Source of the DNA: Chromatiaceae bacterium
GTDB taxonomy: Bacteria > Pseudomonadota > Gammaproteobacteria > Chromatiales > Chromatiaceae
NCBI GenBank assembly: GCA_024235215.1
Contig: JACKMU010000001.1
Location: 620,001-684,000 of the forward strand
Length of the DNA stretch: 64,000 bases
Direction of reading: 5' to 3'
Positions within the stretch are counted from its first letter, which is position 1, and every line of letters begins with the position of its first letter. The notes beneath the pieces were generated by a model, which worked only from the letters and a program-made list of their open reading frames with translations, did no database searches and was not told the origin of the DNA. Both the position numbers and the translations under genes were made by a program. Positions 27,288 through 36,001 of this stretch are shown here, piece after piece.

Positions 27288-28142
27288 ATGAAAGCGAGTT
27301 ACCGGCTCATCCTGGACTGCCCTGACAGGGTCGGCATCGTCACTTGCGCCGCCGAATTCATCACCCGCCACAACGGCTGGATCCTGGAAGCATCACACCA
27401 TTCCGAAGAGGAGACCAACTGGTTCTTCTCAAGAATAGTAGTGGATGCGAACTCGCTGCCATTCGGTATCGACAAGTTTCGCAGTGAGTTCACCACCATT
27501 GCCAAAGAGTTCAAAATGAACTGGCGCATCGTCGACCAGAGTGTGCCGAAGCGCGTGGCATTGCTGGTGAGCAGAGAGTCTCACTGCCTTTCAGATCTAC
27601 TGGATCGCTGGCGCAGCAGAGATATCGCCTGTGAAATTCCCTGCGTCGTCTCCAACCATCAAGATCTGCGCGGACTGGTGGAGTGGTACGGCATTCCCTT
27701 CCACCATGTGCCGGTCACCCGGGAGAATAAACCTGAAGCGTTCGATCAGATAATCGAAATGATCGAAGGATATCGCGCTGACACCATCGTGCTGGCCCGC
27801 TTCATGCAGATTCTGCCTGCATCAATGTGTGACCGTTATCCCAACCGCATACTCAATATCCACCACAGCTTTCTGCCGTCGTTCATTGGCGCACGGCCCT
27901 ATCACCAGGCTTCCGCGCGCGGTGTGAAGCTGATCGGCGCCACTTGCCATTACGTTACGACCAACCTGGATGAGGGGCCGATCATCGACCAGGATGTGAT
28001 ACGCGTCAGTCACAGCGACCGGGTGGAAGACCTGGTACGGCTGGGAAAAGATGTCGAAAAAGTGGTGCTTGCACGAGGTCTGCGTGACCACCTGGAAGAT
28101 CGGGTGATGGTCCACCGCAACAAAACGATCGTGTTCAAATAG
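27288..28142 (+). CDS. purU: Formyltetrahydrofolate deformylase
   Basis: PurU hydrolyses 10-formyl-tetrahydrofolate to formate and tetrahydrofolate, feeding PurT or balancing one-carbon units. The N-terminal ACT domain begins YRLILDCPDRVGIVTC (about 4-20); the formyltransferase-like domain holds NIHHSFLPSFIGARPY (about 188-203) and DEGPIIDQDV (about 225). The catalytic Asn, His and Asp are present. 284 residues is the usual length. It follows the HTH gene and is convergent with folD, which makes its substrate precursor. Confidence 0.96.
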   Translation: MKASYRLILDCPDRVGIVTCAAEFITRHNGWILEASHHSEEETNWFFSRIVVDANSLPFGIDKFRSEFTTIAKEFKMNWRIVDQSVPKRVALLVSRESHCLSDLLDRWRSRDIACEIPCVVSNHQDLRGLVEWYGIPFHHVPVTRENKPEAFDQIIEMIEGYRADTIVLARFMQILPASMCDRYPNRILNIHHSFLPSFIGARPYHQASARGVKLIGATCHYVTTNLDEGPIIDQDVIRVSHSDRVEDLVRLGKDVEKVVLARGLRDHLEDRVMVHRNKTIVFK

Positions 28143-28166
28143 CGCACCGCCACTCTGGTATCGGCT

Positions 28167-29009
28167 TCAGACGGAGTAATACCTCTCGGCGGCAGTGACA
28201 CATTGCTCGATCAGCGTAGCAATGGTCATCGGACCGACCCCACCGGGAACCGGCGTATAGGCTGAACAGTGGTCCACCGCCGCCGCCAGCTCGATATCAC
28301 CGATACCACCCGGATGATAGCCGGCATCCACCACCACCGCACCCGGTTTGATCCACGCCCCTTTGATCAGCTCCGGCTGGCCTACCGCGCCCACAACGAT
28401 ATCACCCTGTGCGACCATACGCTCCAGCCCCTGGGTGCGGGAGTGGCAAATGGTAACAGTGGCATGAGCATTAAGCAGCATCATCGCCATCGGTTTTCCG
28501 AGAATCGGACTGCGTCCAACCACCACAGCATGTTTCCCCTTTAGCGGAATATCGTAGCGTTGCAGCAGCGTCATGATACCCGCCGGCGTAGCCGAACCAT
28601 AAGCCGATTCACCCATGCTCATTCGGCCAAAACCGAGACAGGTAACCCCGTCCACATCCTTGGCCAGATCGATCGTATCGAAACAGAGACGCTCATCGAT
28701 CTGTTCTGGAACCGGATGCTGCAGCAGGATACCGTGAACGTCCGGATTAGCATTTAATTCGGCTATCTTGTCCAGCAGCTGGACGGTAGTGGTCTCAGTC
28801 GGCAGTTCGATCCTGAGTGACTCCATCCCCACCCGCTGACAGGCGTTTCCCTTCATGCGCACGTAGGTGGCAGAGGCGGGATCACTACCCACCAGAATCG
28901 TCGCCAGAATCGGGGTATGGCCTGCCGACCTGAGCACCTGGACCCGCGCCTTTACCTCAGTCTCTATCACTGCGGATAACTTCTTACCATCCAGAATTGT
29001 TGCTGCCAT
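28167..29009 (-). CDS. folD: Methylenetetrahydrofolate dehydrogenase / cyclohydrolase
   Basis: FolD interconverts methylene-, methenyl- and 10-formyl-tetrahydrofolate with NADP+. Catalytic and folate residues are visible: YVRMKGNACQRVGM (about 50-63), GRSPILGKPMAMML (about 163-176) and PVPGGVGPMTIATL near residue 259. The ATG at 29009 gives 280 residues; a GTG three codons upstream sits too close to the GGGAG. Its product is the substrate of PurU, encoded 24 bases away on the other strand. Confidence 0.96.
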   Translation of the reverse strand: MAATILDGKKLSAVIETEVKARVQVLRSAGHTPILATILVGSDPASATYVRMKGNACQRVGMESLRIELPTETTTVQLLDKIAELNANPDVHGILLQHPVPEQIDERLCFDTIDLAKDVDGVTCLGFGRMSMGESAYGSATPAGIMTLLQRYDIPLKGKHAVVVGRSPILGKPMAMMLLNAHATVTICHSRTQGLERMVAQGDIVVGAVGQPELIKGAWIKPGAVVVDAGYHPGGIGDIELAAAVDHCSAYTPVPGGVGPMTIATLIEQCVTAAERYYSV

Positions 29010-29149
29010 TGTCGTCACTCTCCCTCATGGCCGGTTAAGCTAGGGTAATTGGTCTGGTTGTACTTCATAAAGGAAATCCCGGTGCTGGCGGCAGCCCAAG
29101 CAGGAGTGCCTTACCGCACAGCACCTGCTGCGTGTACAGTCTCCCTAAA

Positions 29150-29935
29150 TCAGAGATACCTGGCCGGTAGCCGTTCGGCAATCTCGCGATAGAGTGCTTT
29201 GAACTCTCCTGTAAGCTTGTGGGCCGGGTCGAAATGTACCATCGGACTGGCATTCTGGTGGGACTCCCTGATGCGGATCGACGGCGAGAGATAGGCGTCG
29301 AGAATCGGCAGACCCTCAGCGATCAACTCCTCTACCAGCGCTTTTGGCAGGCGTGCCCGCGACTGAAACTGATTGACCACGATACCTTCGACCTGCAACT
29401 GTGCATTGTGGTCCTGCCTGATCTCGCGCACATTATCCAACAGCGTGTAGAGTGCCTGGCGCGAAAAATCATCACAGTCAAACGGGATCAAACAGGTATC
29501 AGCGGCAATCAGCGCAGAACGGGTGAAAAAGTTGAGCGCCGGGGGGGTATCTATATAGATCTCATCGTAGTCCTGTAACTCCTGCAGTGAATCACGCAAC
29601 TTGAACATCTTGTAGCGTGACTCCAGCTTGCTCTGCTGGTCGTCCAGCTCCCGGTGGGCGGGCATCAGTGCGAGATTTTCGAACCGGGTCGGATGAATGT
29701 AACCCGAGACCTCTTTATTGTGAAAGCTGTAGCTCAGAATATCCTTGAAGAACCCCGCCAGCGTCGCCTGTGGATCGATCGGATTCTCCCCCAGCAGATA
29801 ACGGGTCGAATTGCCTTGGGGATCGAGATCCACCACCAGTGTTCTGTGGCCGTTGGAGGCACTGATCGCAGCCAGATTGCAGGTGATGGTGGATTTACCC
29901 ACACCCCCCTTCTGATTGAATATCACTCGGCGCAT
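29150..29935 (-). CDS. ParA-family ATPase (orphan)
   Basis: A deviant Walker-type ATPase: FNQKGGVGKSTITCNLAA lies at the very N-terminus, DLDPQGNSTRY near residue 37 and IDTPPALNFFTRSAL near 132. The length is 261 residues. ParA proteins position DNA or large complexes using a ParB-type partner. No parB, parS cluster or plasmid gene is nearby, so it could instead belong to the MipZ/orphan-ParA kind that positions chemoreceptors, pili or storage granules (inference). It is not part of a visible operon. Confidence 0.87.
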   Translation of the reverse strand: MRRVIFNQKGGVGKSTITCNLAAISASNGHRTLVVDLDPQGNSTRYLLGENPIDPQATLAGFFKDILSYSFHNKEVSGYIHPTRFENLALMPAHRELDDQQSKLESRYKMFKLRDSLQELQDYDEIYIDTPPALNFFTRSALIAADTCLIPFDCDDFSRQALYTLLDNVREIRQDHNAQLQVEGIVVNQFQSRARLPKALVEELIAEGLPILDAYLSPSIRIRESHQNASPMVHFDPAHKLTGEFKALYREIAERLPARYL

Positions 29936-30063
29936 GAGTATTGTTCCCCGTATTTCGATGCCACATCATCCGCAGCAGTTTAACCTCGAAAATGGCAGGT
30001 CACAACAGCCACCCCAGGAGCATCATCTGCAGCCAAACGTGACAGCGGACGGCTAAGTGTAAG

Positions 30064-30093
30064 TTGTGATGAAGCGCCTTGAACGCTTACAAT
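30064..30093 (+). promoter_or_regulatory. Candidate promoter for the 30134 gene
   Basis: TTGTGA (30064-30069) and TACAAT (30088-30093) are 18 bases apart. A start of transcription near 30100 would give a short leader for ATG 30134. Confidence 0.4.
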
Positions 30094-30133
30094 CCGGGGA
30101 ATCGTTCCACCGAACATGATGCGAAGTTGCACG

Positions 30134-30343
30134 ATGCTTGACGAACAACTCCACAAAGCGGCTACCGGGTTAGCCATGATCATCCCGGCGATTTTTCTCC
30201 TGCGTTGGTACCTGACCAGGAAAACGGGCTCACCCGAGAAATGGGCGGAAGAGCGGATCAAAGAGCTTGAGCAAAAATTTGCCGCTGGAGATATCGATGA
30301 GGAGACCTTCAACCGGCACGTTCAGGCGATACGTGACAGTTGA
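30134..30343 (+). CDS. Small membrane protein with SHOCT-like C-terminus
   Basis: About 69 residues: one transmembrane helix (GLAMIIPAIFLLRWYL, about 11-27), then a charged segment ending KELEQKFAAGDIDEETFNRH, which resembles the SHOCT motif (a short helix, a loop with Gly-x-Ile/Leu-x-x-Glu-Glu-Phe, then a helix). SHOCT segments are found at the ends of many small proteins and are thought to mediate oligomerisation. In-frame ATG 30116 is an alternative start. Its 3' end overlaps the opposite-strand gene by 35 bases. Confidence 0.6.
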   Translation: MLDEQLHKAATGLAMIIPAIFLLRWYLTRKTGSPEKWAEERIKELEQKFAAGDIDEETFNRHVQAIRDS

Positions 30344-30788
30344 GATCACCGCAGTTTTCGCGCACCCGATTGACCTGCCGGAATCGCAATTGATCCTTGT
30401 GTCGCCGCAGGAGTTCCAACGCCTCCTGCACATACACACGGGAATCGATCTGATTCTTTAGGTAGTTCTGCAGCAGTTGGATCCACTCCCTGTGAATGTC
30501 GCAGTGCTGCTCTCCGCCCGTTGCAGCAAGCGGACAATCGCTGCAGCGCTTCTCCGCAGCCTGCCGTGGTAGCACCTGCTTCTGCCACTCTTGGCGATAG
30601 TTTGCGGCGTGCCGCTCTATCCACTCCATCGCCCGTGATTGCTTTTCTGCAGTGGGAAACCTCTCCAGATATTCTCTCATTGTGGCGAGCTGGCGCTGGA
30701 TAAACTCTTCATCGATGCGTTTGTCGCGCTCCTCGCTGATCACAAAACGAACAATCAGAGCTAACAGGGGATCATCGGTTGTTATCAC
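30309..30788 (-). CDS. Cysteine-containing helical protein of unknown function
   Basis: A 159-residue, mostly helical, highly charged soluble protein. A cluster EKRCSDCPLAATGGEQHCDIH (residues about 79-99; Cys, Cys, Cys, His, His) could bind zinc or iron, and NCGDLNCH near the C-terminus adds two more Cys. The likely start is GTG 30788 with GAGG 5 bases upstream. I do not recognise the family. It overlaps the SHOCT-like gene tail-to-tail by 35 bases. Confidence 0.65.
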   Translation of the reverse strand: MITTDDPLLALIVRFVISEERDKRIDEEFIQRQLATMREYLERFPTAEKQSRAMEWIERHAANYRQEWQKQVLPRQAAEKRCSDCPLAATGGEQHCDIHREWIQLLQNYLKNQIDSRVYVQEALELLRRHKDQLRFRQVNRVRENCGDLNCHVSPERAG

Positions 30789-31123
30789 TGGGTCCTCTCG
30801 ACAGAGCTGCGCTCTGTTGCCAAACCAGAAGAATACAGTAGCAGATTCTCCCTAAGGGGAAACCCTGATTTTTTTAGGACAAGTATGCCCATTCCCTGCC
30901 GCTTCATACCCGTACCGAAGGGATATGCCACTGCACGCTGGTGTTTTCCGTAGCCGCTCCTGTCGGATCCCGCAGCAAAGAGGGCAATTCACTGGAATCA
31001 TGTTAAATTGGAGAGAGACCACAAGTTGGATCATCAATCGGTGCTTCGATCCGCATTTTCATGAGTCACCCCGTGGAGTAACTGAAAGTTGCAGTACTGT
31101 AAGTACTTCTCTGAAACGTCACC
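30789..31123. other. Intergenic region between divergent genes
   Basis: This 335-base stretch should carry promoters for the Cys-rich gene (left) and for the LysR gene (right). It contains the 6-base-pair stem CAGAGC-TGC-GCTCTG near 30804 and repeated AGTACT palindromes near 31096-31110 just before the LysR gene, a plausible autoregulatory site. No gene seen. Confidence 0.4.
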
Positions 31124-32014
31124 ATGATCGATCTCAACGACATGATCGTTTTCGCCAGTGTGGTGGATAACGGTACCATCTCTGGAGCCGCCCGGGAACT
31201 GGGTCAACCCAAATCGACCATCAGCCGACGTGTGCAGCAGCTGGAAGAGGAGCTGGGCGTCAGACTGCTGCAGCGAACCACCCGTTCACTCAGACTGACC
31301 GAGTTGGGCGCCACTTTTTACGAGCGCTGTAAAAAAGTGCAGGCCGAAGCAGAGGAAGCGGAGCGTCTGGTCAGTCTTGGCCAGGAGACGCCGCGCGGCA
31401 TACTGCGCATCAGCGCACCAGTGGAGACCGGTGTGTCCCGGCTTGGGACATTGATCGCGGAGTACTCGAACTGTTATCCGGAAGTGCGCATCGTGATGGA
31501 TCTGTCTAACCGATTCGTCGACCTGATCGATGAAGGATACGATCTGGCCATTCGGGCAGGTCGACTGGAGGATTCGACCCTGGTGGCACGCCGCCTGGGC
31601 TCCAGCCGTCTGGTGGTCTGCGCCAGTCCTGATTATCTGCGCAAAAATGGTACGCCCATCAAGCCGGAGGAACTGACCAACCATCGGCTGGCACTCTATC
31701 AGGATGGTCTGCAAAAGCAACGCTTCAGCTTCAGCGGACCGCATGGCCGAGTCAGCGTCCAACTGGAAGCGCAACACTGTGCCAACAGCCTGACAGTGCT
31801 ACGTGACCTGGTTAAAACCGGCTACGGCATCACCCTGCTGCCGGAGAGTCACACCTGCGACGATGTCGCGACAGGGAGACTGGTACTTCTGCTCAAGCAG
31901 TGGAAGCTACCGGCGGAGGGGATCTATGCGGTCTACCCGTCTCCACACCATTTGACGCCCAAGGTGCAAAGTTTTATCGACTTTCTGAGCAGTCAATGCA
32001 AACTCATTCTGTGA
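31124..32014 (+). CDS. LysR-family transcription regulator
   Basis: A 296-residue LysR protein: the N-terminal winged HTH (residues 1-60, with GTISGAARELGQPKSTISRRVQQLE) and a periplasmic-binding-like effector domain from about 90. The pattern resembles the subfamily with RLLQRTTRSLRLTELG and GILRISAPVETG. It probably controls the cytochrome b561/YceI genes that follow on the same strand after 157 bases, and itself (inference). The effector is unknown. Confidence 0.92.
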   Translation: MIDLNDMIVFASVVDNGTISGAARELGQPKSTISRRVQQLEEELGVRLLQRTTRSLRLTELGATFYERCKKVQAEAEEAERLVSLGQETPRGILRISAPVETGVSRLGTLIAEYSNCYPEVRIVMDLSNRFVDLIDEGYDLAIRAGRLEDSTLVARRLGSSRLVVCASPDYLRKNGTPIKPEELTNHRLALYQDGLQKQRFSFSGPHGRVSVQLEAQHCANSLTVLRDLVKTGYGITLLPESHTCDDVATGRLVLLLKQWKLPAEGIYAVYPSPHHLTPKVQSFIDFLSSQCKLIL

Positions 32015-32171
32015 ACGGCAGCGTTCCACTGTTGGAAAAGTGATTTCTATTTACACCACCTAGTCCCACTCAATTCACTACTCTAAACTCACCCCAATAT
32101 CTGCGAGCGAGCCGGCGGCACTCGCAAAGGGAGTCACTGCAGCCCAATTCACCCATCAGACAGGAGTAACA

Positions 32172-32723
32172 ATGCAGATTGGCAATACCCGACAGAGCTG
32201 GGGCATTCTGAGTATCGCTTTTCATTGGCTGGTCGCGATCTTTGTATTCGGACTGTTTGGATTGGGAATATGGATGACCCGTCTCGACTACTACCACACC
32301 TGGTACAAACAGGCACCGGATCTGCACAAGAGTACCGGAGTGGTGCTGCTGGGAATACTGCTGTTGCGGCTGCTCTGGCGACTGATCAACACCAATCCGG
32401 CATCGTTGCCAAGTCACCTTGCCTGGGAGCGACATCTCGCACATGCGGTTCATCTGCTGCTTTACCTGCTGCTGTTCTCAATCGTCATCAGTGGCTATCT
32501 GATCTCCACCGCCGACGGGCGCCCCATCGAAGTGTTCGGCTGGTTCGATCTGCCCGCCTATCCACTGGGCATCAATCAGCAGGAGGAGATAGCAGGAACC
32601 ATTCACTGGTATCTTGCACTAACCATGATGAGCATCGTCGCCATACATGCTGCCGGCGCGCTGAAACATCATTTCATCGATCGGGATAAAACCCTTAACC
32701 GCATGCTTTTTCCAGAAAACTAG
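32172..32723 (+). CDS. Cytochrome b561 family protein
   Basis: A 183-residue inner-membrane dihaem cytochrome b of the CybB/YodB type with four transmembrane helices. Candidate haem His ligands are in FHWLVAI (about residue 18), HKSTGVVLL (about 53), and HWYLALTM and HAAGALKHH in the last third. Such proteins oxidise ubiquinol and can pass electrons to a small periplasmic acceptor or to oxygen. A good ribosome-binding site (CAGGAG) precedes the ATG. It is followed by yceI after 30 bases, a common pairing. Confidence 0.92.
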   Translation: MQIGNTRQSWGILSIAFHWLVAIFVFGLFGLGIWMTRLDYYHTWYKQAPDLHKSTGVVLLGILLLRLLWRLINTNPASLPSHLAWERHLAHAVHLLLYLLLFSIVISGYLISTADGRPIEVFGWFDLPAYPLGINQQEEIAGTIHWYLALTMMSIVAIHAAGALKHHFIDRDKTLNRMLFPEN

Positions 32724-32753
32724 CGATTAGTTACACCACCAAGAGGAGTCACC

Positions 32754-33332
32754 ATGTTCAGAAGAACCGCCACGGCAATATTTACCGCTTTAGTTTTGAT
32801 CGCGGCCAACCCGGCCACAGCCGAGGAGTATCAGATAGACACCAAAGGGGCACACGCCTCAATCAAGTTCAAGATATCGCACCTCGGCTACAGCTGGCTC
32901 TACGGCAGTTTCAACACCTTCAAAGGTGGTTTCAGCTACGACGAGAACAACCCATCCGCAGCCAGTGCATCGGTGGAGATAGATACCGCCAGCGTCGATT
33001 CAAATCACGCCGAGCGGGACAAACATCTGCGTAGCGGCGATTTCCTCGACGTAGACAAATTTCCAACAGCCAGTTTCGTCAGCACCAGCTTTGAGAACCA
33101 GGAAGGCGGCAATGGGATCCTGAATGGCGACCTGACGCTGCATGGCGTTACCCGACCGATCAGCATAGCGGTGACGCATATAGGCGCCGGGAAAGACCCT
33201 TGGGGTGGCTACCGCCGCGGTTTTTCCGGCAGCACCAAGCTGCTACTTACCGATTTCGGCATCACCAAAAACCTGGGACCCGCTTCGGCACAAGTGGAGT
33301 TGATTCTGGACGTGGAGGGAATCCGCCAGTAA
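32754..33332 (+). CDS. YceI-family periplasmic lipocalin-like protein
   Basis: A 192-residue exported protein: signal peptide ending ANPATAEE, then the YceI beta-barrel with YQIDTKGAHASIKFKISH, SVEIDTASVDSNHAERDKHL and GDLTLHGVTRPI. The family binds isoprenoid-type lipids such as ubiquinone-8 or polyisoprenoids in the periplasm. It is encoded right after cytochrome b561, which suggests quinone-linked electron transfer. A GC-rich hairpin follows the stop. Confidence 0.95.
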   Translation: MFRRTATAIFTALVLIAANPATAEEYQIDTKGAHASIKFKISHLGYSWLYGSFNTFKGGFSYDENNPSAASASVEIDTASVDSNHAERDKHLRSGDFLDVDKFPTASFVSTSFENQEGGNGILNGDLTLHGVTRPISIAVTHIGAGKDPWGGYRRGFSGSTKLLLTDFGITKNLGPASAQVELILDVEGIRQ

Positions 33333-33338
33333 TCGAAC

Positions 33339-33366
33339 CGCCCCCACCTGGTTACAGGTGGGGGCG
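33339..33366. terminator. Hairpin between convergent yceI-like and TIR-like genes
   Basis: CGCCCCCACCTG and CAGGTGGGGGCG form a perfect 12-base-pair stem with a GTTA loop, 7 bases after the yceI-like stop codon. There is no T-run on either side, so termination may be weak or need Rho. Confidence 0.5.
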
Positions 33367-33390
33367 CCCCAGGTTTGAGTTCGGCTCCTT

Positions 33391-35058
33391 TCACCCGGAA
33401 ACAGCCTGACAGAGGCGCGCAATCAACGGTTGCACCGGCACCTCCCCGTATTTGCAATCGAACGTTCCCAGCTCATCAAGCGGTGTGTGGTGATTGACCG
33501 CATCCGGTGGCAGTTGCTCCCAGCTCTCCTTAAGCGTGGAGCGAAGGAAATCCTGATCGGTGGATGCGTCCACCAGCAGCAGACAACGGTCAAATGGGAC
33601 CGTGCCAACCAGCAGGCGCAATTCAGCAATGCATCCTGCATTGGCAGCGGTGAAGCTGCGCAGATCCATCAACACGATGTCACCCGCCTGCACGAGCTGC
33701 GTCAGCACCGCCTGCCAGGAGTCATCGCGGCAGAAAAAATTGTTGATTCGGTAGCGGCCATCCGGGTCCGGATGGTGCTTTCGCTGCGCCAGACTACGGT
33801 GCAGTGAAGCCGAATCCTGCACAAAATGGCTTTCCAGTCGGCCGCCCAGAAAATCGAGAAACTGGTGTGGCTGGAGCGTGCTTCGCGCCAGGTCGGGTCC
33901 GGTAATCACCTGCAGGCTGCCCAGATATCTCCAATAACCTGCAATCTCGTTGAGCAACGCTTCGCTGCGCTGACCGAGCGCAAAGACACGCAGGAAGGTC
34001 AGCCCCTGTGGTGCTGTCGGACCCCGCATCAACCGGTGTGTCATCCAGGCCAGTGACAGGCGGTAGGCAAGAAATGCACCGGGTACGACCGCATACCAGA
34101 GGACGCCTCCACTCACCAGCCACATGCCATAACTGTTGGCAAACAGCAGCAGCAACGCATCCAGCTGCAGTGACCGGTCACTCGCCCCCCCGCGCTGGTA
34201 GAGTTGCGCAATGGCGCGGATCAGGACCCAGCCAAGCGCACCGAACACGAGCAGTGCCAACAACAGCGCCACACTCAGCAACCAGACCACATGCAGATCG
34301 AGCGCAGCCGACAGCGCCACGAACAGATCCACCCCTTGCATGGAAAAGATCGCCAGCCAGAGCGCCAGCAGCCCACTGACCAGCGTGGTGCTCAGTGCCA
34401 GCATCATTGGCGCCACTGCCCGGATCCGATGGTTGAAACAGAGCCAGACAAGGATCGTGGGGGCCGCATTGACCAGTAACCAGAGCCTGACCATTCCCCA
34501 CGGGGTAACCGTCGATCGCGCCGACAGATGAAACCCGCCGAAGTGGTACTCCGGCAGGTTGGTGACCGTGGTCGCCGCCAGCACACCGAGCAGCACAAAC
34601 CCGATAAAGTAGAGAAATGGTGGAATGATTCGCTGTTTGAATGCGCCTGGCAGCACCAGCTGCAGCGCCAACACACCGGGCCACAGATAGACCCACACCG
34701 CGATCAGAAAACCTGGCAACCCCAGTCCTGACGGGTAAACGACAAGCGCGGCCAACGCCAATACCAGGGCAAACAGCAGCACAGGGAACAACAGCGTCAC
34801 AGCGCTGCGCCGCGGAGCAGTCACGGCTCGCCGATAAAGCGCCTCACCCCCGCCGATGGCTGCAGCTGGCATTCCGACCGGGATCGAAGTCTCCGCCAGC
34901 TGCGCTCCATATCGTCCCTGCGACATCATCAGGCGCATGACCGAGCGCCGATAACGTGACAACAACAGCAACGACAGGGTCGCAGTGAGAATGGTGCTGC
35001 TGACGATGATCAGCAGCATCAGAACCATCATTACCTGGGGCGTCAACTCCTCAATCAT
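33391..35058 (-). CDS. Multi-helix membrane protein with a C-terminal TIR-like domain
   Basis: A 555-residue protein of two parts. The first 330 residues contain about eight to ten transmembrane helices, with an initial helix (VMMVLMLLIIVSSTILTATL) and a basic loop. The C-terminal 200 residues are soluble: LRVFALGQRSEALLNEIAGY, LQVITGPDLARSTLQPHQFL, then GDIVLMDLRSFTAANAGC and CLLLVDA. The alternating strands and helices with a first strand VFALG and a later strand VLMDLRSF fit a Rossmann-like TIR/STIR-related fold (inference from pattern; not a database result). I see no canonical catalytic Glu signature that I could name. The gene is convergent with yceI. Confidence 0.6.
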   Translation of the reverse strand: MIEELTPQVMMVLMLLIIVSSTILTATLSLLLLSRYRRSVMRLMMSQGRYGAQLAETSIPVGMPAAAIGGGEALYRRAVTAPRRSAVTLLFPVLLFALVLALAALVVYPSGLGLPGFLIAVWVYLWPGVLALQLVLPGAFKQRIIPPFLYFIGFVLLGVLAATTVTNLPEYHFGGFHLSARSTVTPWGMVRLWLLVNAAPTILVWLCFNHRIRAVAPMMLALSTTLVSGLLALWLAIFSMQGVDLFVALSAALDLHVVWLLSVALLLALLVFGALGWVLIRAIAQLYQRGGASDRSLQLDALLLLFANSYGMWLVSGGVLWYAVVPGAFLAYRLSLAWMTHRLMRGPTAPQGLTFLRVFALGQRSEALLNEIAGYWRYLGSLQVITGPDLARSTLQPHQFLDFLGGRLESHFVQDSASLHRSLAQRKHHPDPDGRYRINNFFCRDDSWQAVLTQLVQAGDIVLMDLRSFTAANAGCIAELRLLVGTVPFDRCLLLVDASTDQDFLRSTLKESWEQLPPDAVNHHTPLDELGTFDCKYGEVPVQPLIARLCQAVSG

Positions 35059-35136
35059 GGCGACTCATGAAGCACCGTTCTGAGCTATCGAACGTCCAGA
35101 GTGACAAACCTCGTCGCTGCACGACTGAGACCGGAT

Positions 35137-35688
35137 TCAGCGATTCAGACGGGTGGCGCTCCACTCCTGCTGCAGCAATACCTTGCCCTTCCAGTCTTTC
35201 ATGATCAAACTGCAGTGTCGCTTGTTGGCATTCGGAAATTGACAGCGCCCAAAGTAGTTGATATCCCAACCGCTCGGGTTTTTCCACTCCATCGTCCGTT
35301 TGCCCTCGTCCCAATGTGCCGGCGGCAGATAGGTGTAGCTACCCGAGGATGAGAATATCCAGAAAGGATAGCCTCCCGAACCCGCATCGTAAGTACCATA
35401 GATCAGATCTTCCGTTCCATCGGGCTTACGGTCGGTGTGTCCCTGAATAAACCGTCTGTCCAGCACCCACTGGTACACTTCTTTGTAGACGATATCGGGT
35501 TTCGCCGGCTGCAGCGTTCTCACACGCATCTCCCAATTTCCCAGATAACGTTCGAGCACGCTCTCGTCTGCCAACACTGCGGAAGCTGATGATCCTACGA
35601 CTGCCGCCAGCGCCATACCCGAGTAGCGGCAGCCACTCAACCAGCCCTTCGACCCGTCTTCCCTCCTCCGTTCACTCGTCATAGGCAC
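35137..35688 (-). CDS. Exported beta-rich protein of unknown function
   Basis: A 183-residue protein with an N-terminal signal sequence (SGMALAAVVGSSASAVLAD) after a hydrophilic leader. The start may therefore be one of the later in-frame codons. The mature part looks like a beta-barrel or lipocalin-like fold: LGNWEMRVRTLQPAKPD, GYPFWIFSSSGSYTYL, HWDEGKRTMEWKN. Similar proteins are often labelled as DUF1579-like. No catalytic motif is seen. It lies 78 bases upstream of the TIR-like gene on the same strand. Confidence 0.6.
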   Translation of the reverse strand: MPMTSERRREDGSKGWLSGCRYSGMALAAVVGSSASAVLADESVLERYLGNWEMRVRTLQPAKPDIVYKEVYQWVLDRRFIQGHTDRKPDGTEDLIYGTYDAGSGGYPFWIFSSSGSYTYLPPAHWDEGKRTMEWKNPSGWDINYFGRCQFPNANKRHCSLIMKDWKGKVLLQQEWSATRLNR

Positions 35689-36001
35689 ACTCCACGTTCC
35701 CGACCCGTCCGATTAGAATTATAGCCGTTAGACCAGGCTGGCCTGAGAAACCATCGCTACAGCGGCTCACCCGGATTGTACAGACAACCATGCTGCCCGT
35801 GGCTCATCCGCCCACCTATTCAAACCCGAATGGCACAAACACGCCTGGAGGAAAACCGGACCCAAGAGGGAACTGCAGACAAAACTCAGCCGCGCGCCTA
35901 ACAGCCATGAGTTTCAGACGCAACTGCTGAAGCAGGGAGCATGCAACTGTGCGTGCAAGCTAACGGAAGCCACGTGCCAACAAAATGATCGGTGACAAGG
36001 G
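35689..36001. other. Gap with an open frame lacking a start codon
   Basis: No complete gene. On the plus strand, the frame from 35747 to 35995 is open for 82 codons and ends in TGA, but contains no ATG, GTG or TTG. Its end is Cys-rich (CNCACKLTEATC). It may be a decayed gene or chance. Confidence 0.3.
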
